Below, one piece after another: positions 29,524 to 38,717 of a stretch of 64,000 nucleotides of DNA; position 1 is the first letter of the stretch; every line of letters starts with the position of its first letter. The notes under the pieces are model-generated. The model did not search any database. It was not told where the DNA came from and saw only the letters and a program-made list of their open reading frames with translations. The DNA comes from Desulfovibrio legallii (GTDB taxonomy: Bacteria; Desulfobacterota; Desulfovibrionia; Desulfovibrionales; Desulfovibrionaceae): contig NZ_FNBX01000006.1 in assembly GCF_900102485.1 (NCBI RefSeq), forward strand, positions 1 through 64,000, given 5' to 3'. A program made the position numbers and the translations under genes.

Positions 29524-30318
29524 TCAAGAAAACACAACAGGGCGGAACGGCGAACGCGACGGCACAAAACGGACCGTGACCCCCGCCAGGGCTTGTTGCA
29601 GCAAAAGACTCATGCGGCGCATCATTTCTTCCTCCAGGCTGTGGTGGCCCACATCCAGAAGGCAGACGGCGGCTTCAAGCGCCGCGTGGTATTTGACGTC
29701 GCCGGTAATATAGAGCTGCGCGCCGGCCTGGGCGGCCGCGTCCATCAGGGAAGCGCCCGAACCCGTGCAGTAGGCCACCCGGCGGACGCTTCGGGGTTGC
29801 GGGCCGCAGCAGACGGCCGTGGCAAGGTCCAGCCCCTGCCGGGCCAGCCTGGCCGCCAGGGCCGCTACGGAGCAGGCCTCAGGCAGGTCGCCCGCCAGGC
29901 CGTAGCCTGGGGGCAGCTCCGCGCCCTGGGCCGGGGCCGCGGGCTCCAGCACGCTCAGGTTGCGAAGGTCCAGATCCCGCGCCAGCCAGCCCGCCGGGCC
30001 GTAAGGATTAACGTCCAGCGAGGTGTGCGCTGCATACAGGGGCACGTCCGCGCAGAGAAGCAGGCGCAGGGCCTCGCGATAGTTGTCGCAGCGGTTGGGC
30101 AGGGCGGGCTTAAGGTGCAGCGGGTGGTGGCTGAGGACCATTTCCGCTCCTTGCGCCAGGGCGGCGGCCAGGGAGGCGGGGGTGGGGTCCAGGCAGACGG
30201 CCAGCGCCGTGACTTCCGTGCGCCGGGCAGCCACCTGCAGGCCGGAAAGATCCCACGCGGCGGCGTGCCCCAGGGGGGCGATTTTTTCTATGGCGGCAAT
30301 TATTTCAGTGAGTTGCAT
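29524..30318 (-). CDS. Nif3-like dinuclear metal-center protein
   Basis: A 264-residue protein of the NIF3/YbgI family, which forms hexamers with a two-metal site. Metal-binding motifs are visible: LSHHPLHLKP (two His), AAHTSLDV, and DVGHHSLEEEMMRRM near the end. Length (about 250-370) fits the short family version. The start at 30318 has GGTGAT about 5 nt upstream; an upstream in-frame start at 30453 adds unlikely residues. It is read before the zinc-ribbon gene in one operon. The reaction is not established; a GTP-cyclohydrolase-like activity has been proposed for the family. Confidence 0.92.
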   Translation of the reverse strand: MQLTEIIAAIEKIAPLGHAAAWDLSGLQVAARRTEVTALAVCLDPTPASLAAALAQGAEMVLSHHPLHLKPALPNRCDNYREALRLLLCADVPLYAAHTSLDVNPYGPAGWLARDLDLRNLSVLEPAAPAQGAELPPGYGLAGDLPEACSVAALAARLARQGLDLATAVCCGPQPRSVRRVAYCTGSGASLMDAAAQAGAQLYITGDVKYHAALEAAVCLLDVGHHSLEEEMMRRMSLLLQQALAGVTVRFVPSRSPFRPVVFS

Positions 30319-30683
30319 ATAAATCACCGGGAATAAAAAAGGCACTTTCGCGCGGAGTGCAACGGAAGTGCCCAAGGTGCGGCGGCAAGAAAAAGTTGTG
30401 CGACGCTTGCGGCAAGGGAATGACACACCTCTGTGAACGAGCGGGAAACGCACCCTGCCCGTATGCTTTGAATCCGATTCAGATAGATGGAAACGCCCGC
30501 CTTGTCAAGCGGCTGCGCCGGAAAGACGGGCAGCCTTGGGGCCCGCAGCGCGGGACGGCGTGGCGCAGTGGCCCGCAGCGCGGGACGGCGTGGCGCAGTG
30601 GCCCGCGCGGCCTTAACGGCGGACCGGAGCCCGCCACAGAGGCCGGCCTTTGCGCCGTCAGGGCATATTCTCCGCGTTCTGCC
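30319..30683. other. 365-nt gap: Cys-rich open frame and a 30-bp tandem repeat
   Basis: The gap before the Nif3 gene contains, on the plus strand at 30357-30480, a Cys-rich sequence (CPRCGGKKKLCDACGKGMTH and CPYALNPIQI) with spacing like a zinc ribbon. It starts with GTG, has no good Shine-Dalgarno and no near stop, so it is not called as a gene. It also contains the tandem repeat at 30541-30610. Confidence 0.3.
30541..30610 (+). repeat. two exact tandem copies of a 30-bp unit plus a partial third
   Basis: GCCCGCAGCGCGGGACGGCG followed by TGGCGCAGTG is repeated exactly at 30541-30570 and 30571-30600, and starts again at 30601. Both copies contain an internal palindrome (CCCGC / GCGGG). Confidence 0.95.
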
Positions 30684-31493
30684 CTAAAGCCCGCGCAGGT
30701 AGCGCACCGCGTTGACAAAAAGCAGGGTGCCCGGCGGGTCCAGCTCGCCCCTGGTCCAGCCGGGGTGGTTGGTGACGTGGTGGAAGGCTTCCGGATGGGG
30801 CATGAGGCCCAGCACGCGGCCGGTAGGATCCGTAAGGCCCGCGATGGCCAGGGCCGAACCGTTGGGATTATAAGGATACTCCTGCGTGGGCAGGTTTGTG
30901 GTCGGGTCCGCGTACTGGAGGGCGATGAGGTTTTCCGCCTCCAGGCGGCGCAGGCATGCCGCGTCGCGGGGCACGAGCTTGCCTTCGCCGTGGCGCACGG
31001 GCATGGCCAGGGGCGGCAGGCCGCTGGTGAAGACGCAGGGGCTGTGGGGGTTGGGCGCAAGGCGCACCCAGCGGTCCTCAAAGCGGGCGGAGTCGTTGTG
31101 ACCCAGGGAGACCTGCCGCTCAAAGCGATGGCCGTCCAGGGCGGGCAGCACGCCCAGTTTGACGAGAAGCTGGAAGCCGTTGCAGATGCCCAGCACCAGT
31201 TTGCCCGCGTCCAGAAAGCTGGCCAGCTGCTCCCGCAAGGGCACGCCCGCGGCGTCCTTCAGGTAGCGCCAGCGCATGACGGCCGTCTGAGCTGCGCCCA
31301 GGTCGTCGCCGTCCAGAAACCCGCCGGGAAAGATAAGGAAGTGGTAGTCGTCCAGGTGAACCTTGGCGGCCACCAAGTCGGAAAAGTGCACCACGTCGGC
31401 CCGGTCGGCCCCGGCCAGCCGGGCGGTGTGCGCGGTTTCGAGATGCGAGTTGGTGCCGTAGCCGGTGATGACCAGCGTATTGACCGTGCCCAT
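30684..31493 (-). CDS. PurQ-like glutamine amidotransferase (FGAM synthase, glutaminase part)
   Basis: A 269-residue class I glutamine amidotransferase. The catalytic Cys is in LGICNGFQLLVKLGVLP and the His/Glu pair is in LMPHPEAFHHV. The start (MGTVNTLVITGYGTN) is not the usual PurQ opening, and the length matches the PurQ-like subunit that works with PurL and PurS in FGAR to FGAM conversion. No purL is in the window. The start at 31493 has an AAGGAGG 9-10 nt upstream. It is divergent from pyrG. Confidence is high for the amidotransferase, moderate for PurQ. Confidence 0.85.
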   Translation of the reverse strand: MGTVNTLVITGYGTNSHLETAHTARLAGADRADVVHFSDLVAAKVHLDDYHFLIFPGGFLDGDDLGAAQTAVMRWRYLKDAAGVPLREQLASFLDAGKLVLGICNGFQLLVKLGVLPALDGHRFERQVSLGHNDSARFEDRWVRLAPNPHSPCVFTSGLPPLAMPVRHGEGKLVPRDAACLRRLEAENLIALQYADPTTNLPTQEYPYNPNGSALAIAGLTDPTGRVLGLMPHPEAFHHVTNHPGWTRGELDPPGTLLFVNAVRYLRGL

Positions 31494-31743
31494 GCGGGGA
31501 AAGCCTCCTTGGCGAACTGCGCCGCGCCCGGCCCGTGCCGGCGGCGGCATACGGCAGCGGGGGTCCGGCGGCCGCCAGGCCGCAGGGGCTGGAGCGGCCC
31601 CGTGCGGGACGCCCGTCTGCATGGGGAATACCACACTACGTACCTTGCTTTGGATAGTCAATGCTGGCAAAAAAAATCGTCCTGGTGTATGTAAGCGAAG
31701 ATGTGCTTGGGGATGTGCCTTGGCACGCCACAATCAAGGTTGA

Positions 31744-33405
<1,662 letters not shown>

Positions 33406-33435
33406 GCGTTGTCTCTTTCCCGGTTTTGTTCTGGA

Positions 33436-33484
33436 GCCGTTTCGGTTCGGAGGCGCAGGCTTCCGGCGCCGGAACGGCTTTTTT
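33436..33484 (+). terminator. intrinsic terminator of pyrG
   Basis: GCCGTTTCGG (33436-33445) pairs with CCGGAACGGC (33469-33478, one G-T pair) and is followed by six T's. It lies 31 nt after the pyrG stop. Confidence 0.85.
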
Positions 33485-33631
33485 GTTGCGCTGCGCCCGC
33501 CGGGGGCGCATTTGCCGCGTCCGCCTGCCGCGCCGCGGGGCCGCAGGGCAGGGCTGCGGCGGCAGGCAACGGGCGGGGCGTTTTGGCAGCGCCTTTTACA
33601 ACCGTTGGCTATTGCATAATTTTTATAGTTG

Positions 33632-33647
33632 TGGCACACTCCTTGTA
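33632..33647 (+). promoter_or_regulatory. sigma-54-like sequence upstream of rpoN
   Basis: TGGCACACTCCTTGTA has a perfect -24 TGGCAC and a TTG at -12 with GG and G 12 nt apart, but T in place of the C of the -12 GC. It lies about 48 nt before the rpoN start. It shares CACTCCTTG with the fliK site. Possible autoregulation. Confidence 0.4.
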
Positions 33648-33694
33648 AACAAAAAATCTGTTATCTTTTTTGTCGCTTGGGGGCGGAAGGGCGC

Positions 33695-35122
33695 ATGGCA
33701 CTGGAACTTCGGCAGCAATTAAAGCTGGCACAGCAATTGGTGATGACGCCGCAGCTGCAGCAGGCCATCAAGCTGTTGCAGCTTTCCCGCGTGGAACTTC
33801 TGGAAACGGTCCAGCAGGAGCTGGTGGAAAACCCGTTTCTTGAAGAGAACAGCGGCGAAGACGCGACGCCGGAGACCGTTGCCGAGGATGGGCGCGAGCC
33901 CGTGGCTGAAGAGGTCTATGACCGGGAGCTGGCCAAGGACGCCGACTGGGAAGACTACCTGGGCGAATTTGCCAGCACGCCGCGCCTTTCGCAGGCGCGC
34001 GAATACGAATCCGCTGAAGAGATCGCGCCCCTGGAGGCCCGCTACGCCGCCAAGCCCACGCTGGAGGGGCATCTGCTCTGGCAGTTGCGCCTTTCGCAGA
34101 TGACCGACGCGCAGAAGGCCATCGGCGAGGTGATCATCGGCAATCTTTCCTCTTCCGGCTATCTGCAGGCCAGTGTGGAGGAAGTGGCGGATATGGCCCA
34201 CGCCGCGCCCGACGCAGTGCGCGACGTGCTGGAGCGGGTGCAGCATTTCGATCCCGTGGGCGTGGCCGCCAGGGACGCGCGGGAGTGTCTGCTGGTGCAG
34301 ATCCGCAATCTGCACTACGACCGCGACCCCATTCTGCTGGAGCTGGTGCAGTCCCATCTGGAAGATCTGGAGGCCAAGCGTTATAAGCCCCTGCTGCGCA
34401 AGTTCAAGCTGGATATGGAGGGCCTGCGCGAATACCTGGACATTATTCAGAGTCTGGACCCGCTGCCCGGCGCGAGCTTCGGCGGGGGGGAGCCCACCTA
34501 TGTGAGCCCGGACGTCTTCGTCTATAAGGTAGGGGATGACTTTGTCATCCTGCTCAACGAGGACGGCTTGCCCCAGCTGCAGCTTTCTTCCATGAGCGAA
34601 ATGGACCTGACCGCCGCCTCAGAAAAGGAAAAGGAATACTGCTCGGAAAAAATCCGCTCCGCTTCCTGGCTGATCAAAAGCCTTTACCAACGCCAACGGA
34701 CCTTGTACAAAGTGATGGAGAGCATTGTGCGGCACCAGCGGCCCTTTTTTGAAGAGGGCGTCACCAGGCTGGCCCCGCTCATCCTTAAGGACATTGCTGA
34801 CGATATCGGCATGCACGAATCCACAGTAAGCCGCATCACCACGAACAAGTATGTGGCCACGCCCCACGGCATTTTTGAACTGAAATTTTTCTTCAACAGC
34901 GGGCTGGAGCTGGACGACGGCAGCCAGGTGGGTTCGGAAAGCGTCAAGGCGCTGATCAAAAAATTCATTGCCGCGGAAGATCCCCACGCCCCCCTCAGCG
35001 ACGAACGCATCGGCGAGCTGCTCAAGGAGCGCCTCAAGGTCAACATCGCCCGGCGCACGGTGGCCAAATACCGCACCGCTCTTGACATTCCTTCTTCATC
35101 ACGGCGCAAGGAGCACTTTTAG
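33695..35122 (+). CDS. rpoN: RNA polymerase sigma-54 factor
   Basis: A 475-residue sigma-54. Region I is complete (ELRQQLKLAQQLVMTPQLQQ, AIKLLQLSRVELLETVQQEL), region II is acidic, and region III holds the core-binding and HTH parts. The RpoN box ARRTVAKYR is at the C-terminus followed by the usual short tail. The start at 33695 has GGAAGG 6 nt upstream; an upstream in-frame start at 33629 adds non-conserved residues. It precedes hpf by 54 nt, as in many Gram-negative bacteria. Its likely local targets are the flagellin and fliK promoters of this window. Confidence 0.98.
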   Translation: MALELRQQLKLAQQLVMTPQLQQAIKLLQLSRVELLETVQQELVENPFLEENSGEDATPETVAEDGREPVAEEVYDRELAKDADWEDYLGEFASTPRLSQAREYESAEEIAPLEARYAAKPTLEGHLLWQLRLSQMTDAQKAIGEVIIGNLSSSGYLQASVEEVADMAHAAPDAVRDVLERVQHFDPVGVAARDARECLLVQIRNLHYDRDPILLELVQSHLEDLEAKRYKPLLRKFKLDMEGLREYLDIIQSLDPLPGASFGGGEPTYVSPDVFVYKVGDDFVILLNEDGLPQLQLSSMSEMDLTAASEKEKEYCSEKIRSASWLIKSLYQRQRTLYKVMESIVRHQRPFFEEGVTRLAPLILKDIADDIGMHESTVSRITTNKYVATPHGIFELKFFFNSGLELDDGSQVGSESVKALIKKFIAAEDPHAPLSDERIGELLKERLKVNIARRTVAKYRTALDIPSSSRRKEHF

Positions 35123-35176
35123 GCCCCGCTTGTCCGGCCTTGAGCGCGCCGGCGCCCCACACCAGGAGGATCCTCT

Positions 35177-35716
35177 ATGAACATCTCCTTCGCCTTCAAG
35201 AACTTCGACGCCTCCGACCATCTGAAGAAGTACGCCCGCCGCCGCATGGAAAAGCTGGGGCGGTTTTTCGGCAAGGCCGCCGGCCTGGACGTGGCCGTGG
35301 TGCTGACCGTGGATAAGTTTCGTCATCGCTGCGAGGTTACCGTCACCGGCGAGGGGCTGCACATCAACGCTTCGGAGCAGACTTCGGACATGTACGCCGC
35401 CATTGACCTGGTGACGGACAAGGTGGAAGCTCAGATCAAGCGTCAGGTTTCGCGGGTTAAGGAGCAGCGCCGCAAGGCCCGCAACGCCGAGGTGGACGTC
35501 TTCACCTACACCATGGACGCCGAAGGCGAGGCCCCGCAGCCCGTGGAAGGCACGGATCGCCTGGCCACCAAGCCCCTGCATCTGGACGAGGCCCTTATGC
35601 AGCTGGATTCCATCGGCAGCGATTTCCTGGTCTTTTTCAATGCGGAAAACGGCCGCATTAACGTGGTCTACCGCACGCGCGTCAGCGGGTATGCGCTGAT
35701 CGACCCGGTGCTGTAG
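35177..35716 (+). CDS. hpf: ribosome hibernation factor, long form (HPF/RaiA family)
   Basis: A 179-residue long HPF. Residues about 1-100 are the S30AE ribosome-binding domain ([20 protein letters not shown], then [20 protein letters not shown]), then a linker, then the C-terminal dimerisation domain ([40 protein letters not shown]). Long HPF makes 100S ribosome dimers in resting cells. The start at 35177 has AGGAGG 7 nt upstream. Its position after rpoN is conserved in the group. No ptsN gene follows, in contrast to the common rpoN-hpf-ptsN-rapZ order. Confidence 0.95.
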   Translation: MNISFAFKNFDASDHLKKYARRRMEKLGRFFGKAAGLDVAVVLTVDKFRHRCEVTVTGEGLHINASEQTSDMYAAIDLVTDKVEAQIKRQVSRVKEQRRKARNAEVDVFTYTMDAEGEAPQPVEGTDRLATKPLHLDEALMQLDSIGSDFLVFFNAENGRINVVYRTRVSGYALIDPVL

Positions 35717-35840
35717 GCGCGGCGTTTCCGGGCGGCTATTCCCGCCGCCCCGCGCAACGCTTTTTGCGGGGCCGCCTTTCCGGGGCGGCCCCCGTGCGCC
35801 GGAGCCGGGAGCGCAGCCCCGCAAGCTGCAAGGGGGCGTC

Positions 35841-36761
35841 ATGACAAAAGCCGTCGCAACGGCGTCCGGGGCCGCGGCAGTGCCCGCGCCGGTACGGGTC
35901 TGCGTGGTTACCGGGCTTTCCGGGGCGGGCAAAAGCACCGCCCTGAAGGTCTTTGAAGACATGGGGCATTTTGTGGTGGACGGCCTGCCCGCCACCCTGG
36001 CGCCGGAAATGGCGGCCATGATGTCCCGGCCCTCCATGAGCCATTTTAAGGGCATCGCCCTGGGCATGGACCTGCGGCAGAGCAACTTTCTGGACGAACT
36101 GAGCGCCTCGCTGGAGGCCCTGGCCGCCGCAAGCATCCGCCCCACACTGCTGTTCCTGGAGGCTTCGGCGCAGGAACTTATGCGGCGGTACGCCACCACC
36201 AGGCGGCCCCATCCGCTGGAGCGGGAGGGCATGGGCCTGGAGGCGGCCCTGAAGGCGGAGCGCGAAAAGCTGCGCCCCCTGCGGGAAATGGCGGACCTGG
36301 TGGTGGACACCACCAGCTTTTCCATCCACGACCTGCGCCGGGCTATCCAGAAGCGCTGGGGCAGCAACGGGCGGGGCAAGCTCAGGGCCATCCGCGTCAA
36401 CGTCATTTCCTTTGGCTTCAAATACGGCGTGCCGCGCGAGGCGGACCTGGTCTTTGACCTGCGCTTTCTGCCCAATCCGTATTTTCTGGAGGATCTGCGG
36501 CCCCTTTGCGGCAGGGACAAGCCCGTGGCGGACTACGTTTTCGCCACGCCGCAGGCCAGGGAATTTCGGGCCAAATTGCTGGACCTCTTATTTTTTATGC
36601 TGCCGCTCATGGAGGCTGAAGGGCGCTACAGGGTGACCATTGCCGTGGGCTGCACCGGGGGGCGGCACCGCTCCGTGGCCATGGCCGAGGCCCTGTGGCA
36701 GGCGCTGCGGCAAGCGGACTATCCGGCCTCCCTTGAGCACAGGCACCTTGAACTCGGTTAA
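35841..36761 (+). CDS. rapZ: RapZ-type nucleotide-binding RNase adapter
   Basis: A 306-residue protein. The N-terminal Walker A is [20 protein letters not shown]. The C-terminal domain carries the conserved [20 protein letters not shown], which binds a small ligand in E. coli, and [19 protein letters not shown]. In enterobacteria RapZ directs RNase E to small RNAs; whether it does so here is not known. The start at 35841 is 124 nt after hpf; the N-terminal extension (about 15 residues) before the P-loop is Ala/Val-rich. The PTS genes follow at 34 nt. Confidence 0.94.
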   Translation: MTKAVATASGAAAVPAPVRVCVVTGLSGAGKSTALKVFEDMGHFVVDGLPATLAPEMAAMMSRPSMSHFKGIALGMDLRQSNFLDELSASLEALAAASIRPTLLFLEASAQELMRRYATTRRPHPLEREGMGLEAALKAEREKLRPLREMADLVVDTTSFSIHDLRRAIQKRWGSNGRGKLRAIRVNVISFGFKYGVPREADLVFDLRFLPNPYFLEDLRPLCGRDKPVADYVFATPQAREFRAKLLDLLFFMLPLMEAEGRYRVTIAVGCTGGRHRSVAMAEALWQALRQADYPASLEHRHLELG

Positions 36762-36795
36762 AAAAGCTGGCACGGTCAGACCTGCGAGGTTTGTC

Positions 36796-37260
36796 ATGAC
36801 GGATGAAAGCACCGAAAGCGGCGGGCAGAGCGCCGAGGCCCAGGTGGGCGTTATTGTCGTTTCCCACGCAGACTACGGCTCGGCCATGCTCCGCACGGCG
36901 GAATTTATCCTGGGCCCGCAGAGCGATTGCAGCTCCATCAGCGTGGACGTGGCCCACGAGGTCTCCGAAACCGTGCGCCGCCTGGACGACGCGGCCCAGC
37001 GCCTGGACAAAGGCGCGGGCGTCATCATCCTTACGGATATGTTCGGCGGCACGCCCACCAACCTGGCTCTTTCCCTGCTGGCCACCCACAAGGTGGAAGT
37101 GGTCACGGGCGTAAACCTGCCCATGCTGCTCAAAGTTTTCACTTCGCGGGACAAAGAGCTGGAGGAGCTGGCCCGCCTGGCCGGCGAGGCCGGGGCCAAG
37201 GGCATTGTGGTGGCGGGCAGCATGCTGCGCAATAAACCTCGCGACAAGAACGCCGGTTAG
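36796..37260 (+). CDS. PTS mannose-family EIIA
   Basis: A 154-residue EIIA of the mannose/fructose/sorbose family. The phosphorylated His lies in VIVVSHADYGSAML near residue 25. The second conserved block is VIILTDMFGGTPTNLALSLL, then EVVTGVNLPMLLKV. The start at 36796 has GAGG about 7 nt upstream and the N-terminus has a 15-residue polar extension. It is followed by EIIB one base after its stop, so the genes are translationally coupled. No HPr or EI is in the window. Confidence 0.93.
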   Translation: MTDESTESGGQSAEAQVGVIVVSHADYGSAMLRTAEFILGPQSDCSSISVDVAHEVSETVRRLDDAAQRLDKGAGVIILTDMFGGTPTNLALSLLATHKVEVVTGVNLPMLLKVFTSRDKELEELARLAGEAGAKGIVVAGSMLRNKPRDKNAG

Positions 37261-37261
37261 T

Positions 37262-37720
37262 ATGTGGTTCAGGGTGGACAACCGGCTGGTGCACGGGCAG
37301 GTTATTGAGGCCTGGCTGCCCTATACCGGGGCGCGCCACCTGGTGGTGGCCAACGACGAGCTGGCGGCGGATTTTCTGCGCCAGCAGATTGTGGCCCTGG
37401 CCGTGCCCCAGCGGGTGGCCGTGCATTTCATTCCGGTCAGGGAGCTGGCGGCCACGCTCAATGCCTGCGGCGACGAGAGCTTCGTGCTTTTTGCCACCTG
37501 TCAGGACGCGCGCCGCGCCTGCGACGCCGGGATCGTCATGGAGGTGCTCAATATGGGCAACCTGCACTATGGCCCGGAAAAGTTGCAGATTCTGCCCAAT
37601 GTGGCCCTTTCCGCCCAGGACAGGGAAGACCTGCGCGTGTTGCGGCAGCACCTGGTGCAGTTTGACTTCCGCTCCGTACCTTCGGAAACCGTGCGAGGCC
37701 CCCATGAGCAACTTTTCTGA
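37262..37720 (+). CDS. PTS mannose-family EIIB
   Basis: A 152-residue EIIB of the mannose/sorbose family. The phospho-accepting His lies in FRVDNRLVHGQVIEAWLP at the N-terminus. Then come VVANDELAADFLRQQIVALA and NMGNLHYGPEKLQI, both family blocks. The start is the ATG at 37262, one base after the EIIA stop. Its end overlaps the EIIC start (ATG 37704). Confidence 0.92.
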   Translation: MWFRVDNRLVHGQVIEAWLPYTGARHLVVANDELAADFLRQQIVALAVPQRVAVHFIPVRELAATLNACGDESFVLFATCQDARRACDAGIVMEVLNMGNLHYGPEKLQILPNVALSAQDREDLRVLRQHLVQFDFRSVPSETVRGPHEQLF

Positions 37721-38416
37721 CCCGTCCGTGCTGACGACGCTGCTCTCGGTGGGGACGCCCTACGCTTTTTTTTTGCCCTGGCCGGTGCGGCCCGGTTCAC
37801 CTGTATAGCCGGCCTGCTGGACAGGCCCCTGTGCCTGGCCCTGATCGCGGGCTGGAGCACGGGGGAGTGGGGTCTGGCCTTGCCGTTGGGCATTGTTTTT
37901 GAGCTGCTCTGGCTGGATACGCTGGAGCTGGGCGGGGTAGTGCCGCCCTACGGCGGGCTGAGCTTTCTGCTGGCCTTTCCTCTGTGCCGCCATTTTGGGC
38001 TGACCCAGGCGGGCGCAGCCTTGGTGCCCCTCTTTTTTTCCATGCTGGCGGCCTATGCGGCAAGCTGGCTTGAGCTGCGCCAGCGGGCGGCGCAGAATGT
38101 TCTGGCTCCGGCCCTGGAGGCATGGTGCGTCGGCGGCCGCGGGGGCATCCCCCCTTCCCGGGCCGTGCTGGGGGCCGCCCTGCGGCGGGCGGGCTGGCAA
38201 CTGGGCTTTTACGCCCTGTGGTTCTGCGTGTTGTATCTGCTGCTGGCGGCGCTGACGGCGGGGGGGCACTGGCCCCGGCTGGCCCTGGTGACCTGGCCCG
38301 CCATCTATGCGGCGGCGTTGCTGGGTGCGGTGCTTTCGCTGCGCACGCGGCAGGCTTACCTGGTGCTGGCTGCCTCGCTGGGCTGCCTGGCCCTGCTGTT
38401 CTGGCTGGGGGCGTAG
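37704..38416 (+). pseudogene. PTS mannose-family EIIC, frame broken at a 9-T run
   Basis: The start at 37704 (GAGG 7 nt upstream) reads MSNFSDPSVLTTLLSVGTPY and then meets nine T's (37766-37774), after which the frame runs into a TAG. If one T is added or a -1 slip occurs there, the frame continues as ALAGAARFTCIAGLLDRPLC, LALIAGWSTGEWGLALPLGI, LWLDTLELGGVVPPYGGLSF to the stop at 38416, giving about 237 residues with six or more membrane segments: a full-size mannose-type EIIC. The downstream open frame from 37880 alone lacks the first part. Either a sequencing error, a phase-variable homopolymer, or ribosomal slippage on U UUU UUU. No EIID gene follows. Confidence 0.85.
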
Positions 38417-38516
38417 CGTTTTTTCGTGTGCCGGGAAGCAGGCGTGCGGCAATTGCCCGTGGTGCGCCTACCGTGCCGCACCTTTCGTGCGGCCAGGGCC
38501 CGCGCCTGCGCCGCAC

Positions 38517-38565
38517 AAAAAAGGGCATCGCCTGCGCGGCGGATTGGTCCGCGCGGGCGATGCCC
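38517..38565 (-). terminator. intrinsic terminator of the arylsulfotransferase transcript
   Basis: On the minus strand a long stem (GGGCATCGCC-T-GCGCGG with its complement, 17 pairs with one T-G) is followed by six T's (A's at 38517-38522 on the plus strand). It lies about 150 nt past the stop of the 38718-40091 gene. Confidence 0.85.
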
Positions 38566-38610
38566 AAGGGCTGTGGGGCGTTGCAAGCGAGAGCAGTTCG
38601 GGGCTGCCCG

Positions 38611-38709
38611 TGCGGCTGCCCGCCGTGTAGGCGTAAGCGCAAGTTACTCGTGTCGTTAAGCGCCGAAACGGGCGTGTCTTAAACGTTGCGCATGCCTGTT
38701 CTCAACGTT
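38611..38709 (-). repeat. dispersed intergenic repeat, copy C (minus orientation)
   Basis: Read on the minus strand: AACGTTGAGAACAGGCATGC (diverged palindrome), CACGCCCGTTTCGGCGCTTA, then a diverged AACGACACGAGTAACTTGCG, then CTTACGCCTACACGGCGGGC. It lies in the convergent gap between the EIIC gene and the arylsulfotransferase gene. Confidence 0.8.
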
Positions 38710-38717
38710 CCTCTGCT

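Noticed and set aside
28564..30336. Plus-strand open frame across the zinc-ribbon and Nif3 genes
   Set aside because: Both minus-strand genes have family motifs and good starts, so this frame is a shadow.
30357..31694. Plus-strand open frame of 445 codons taken as one gene
   Set aside because: Only the first ~40 codons look protein-like; the rest is the shadow of the PurQ-like gene.
31720..31740. TGGCACG before pyrG as a sigma-54 site
   Set aside because: The -12 element is missing: AATCA stands at the required spacing.
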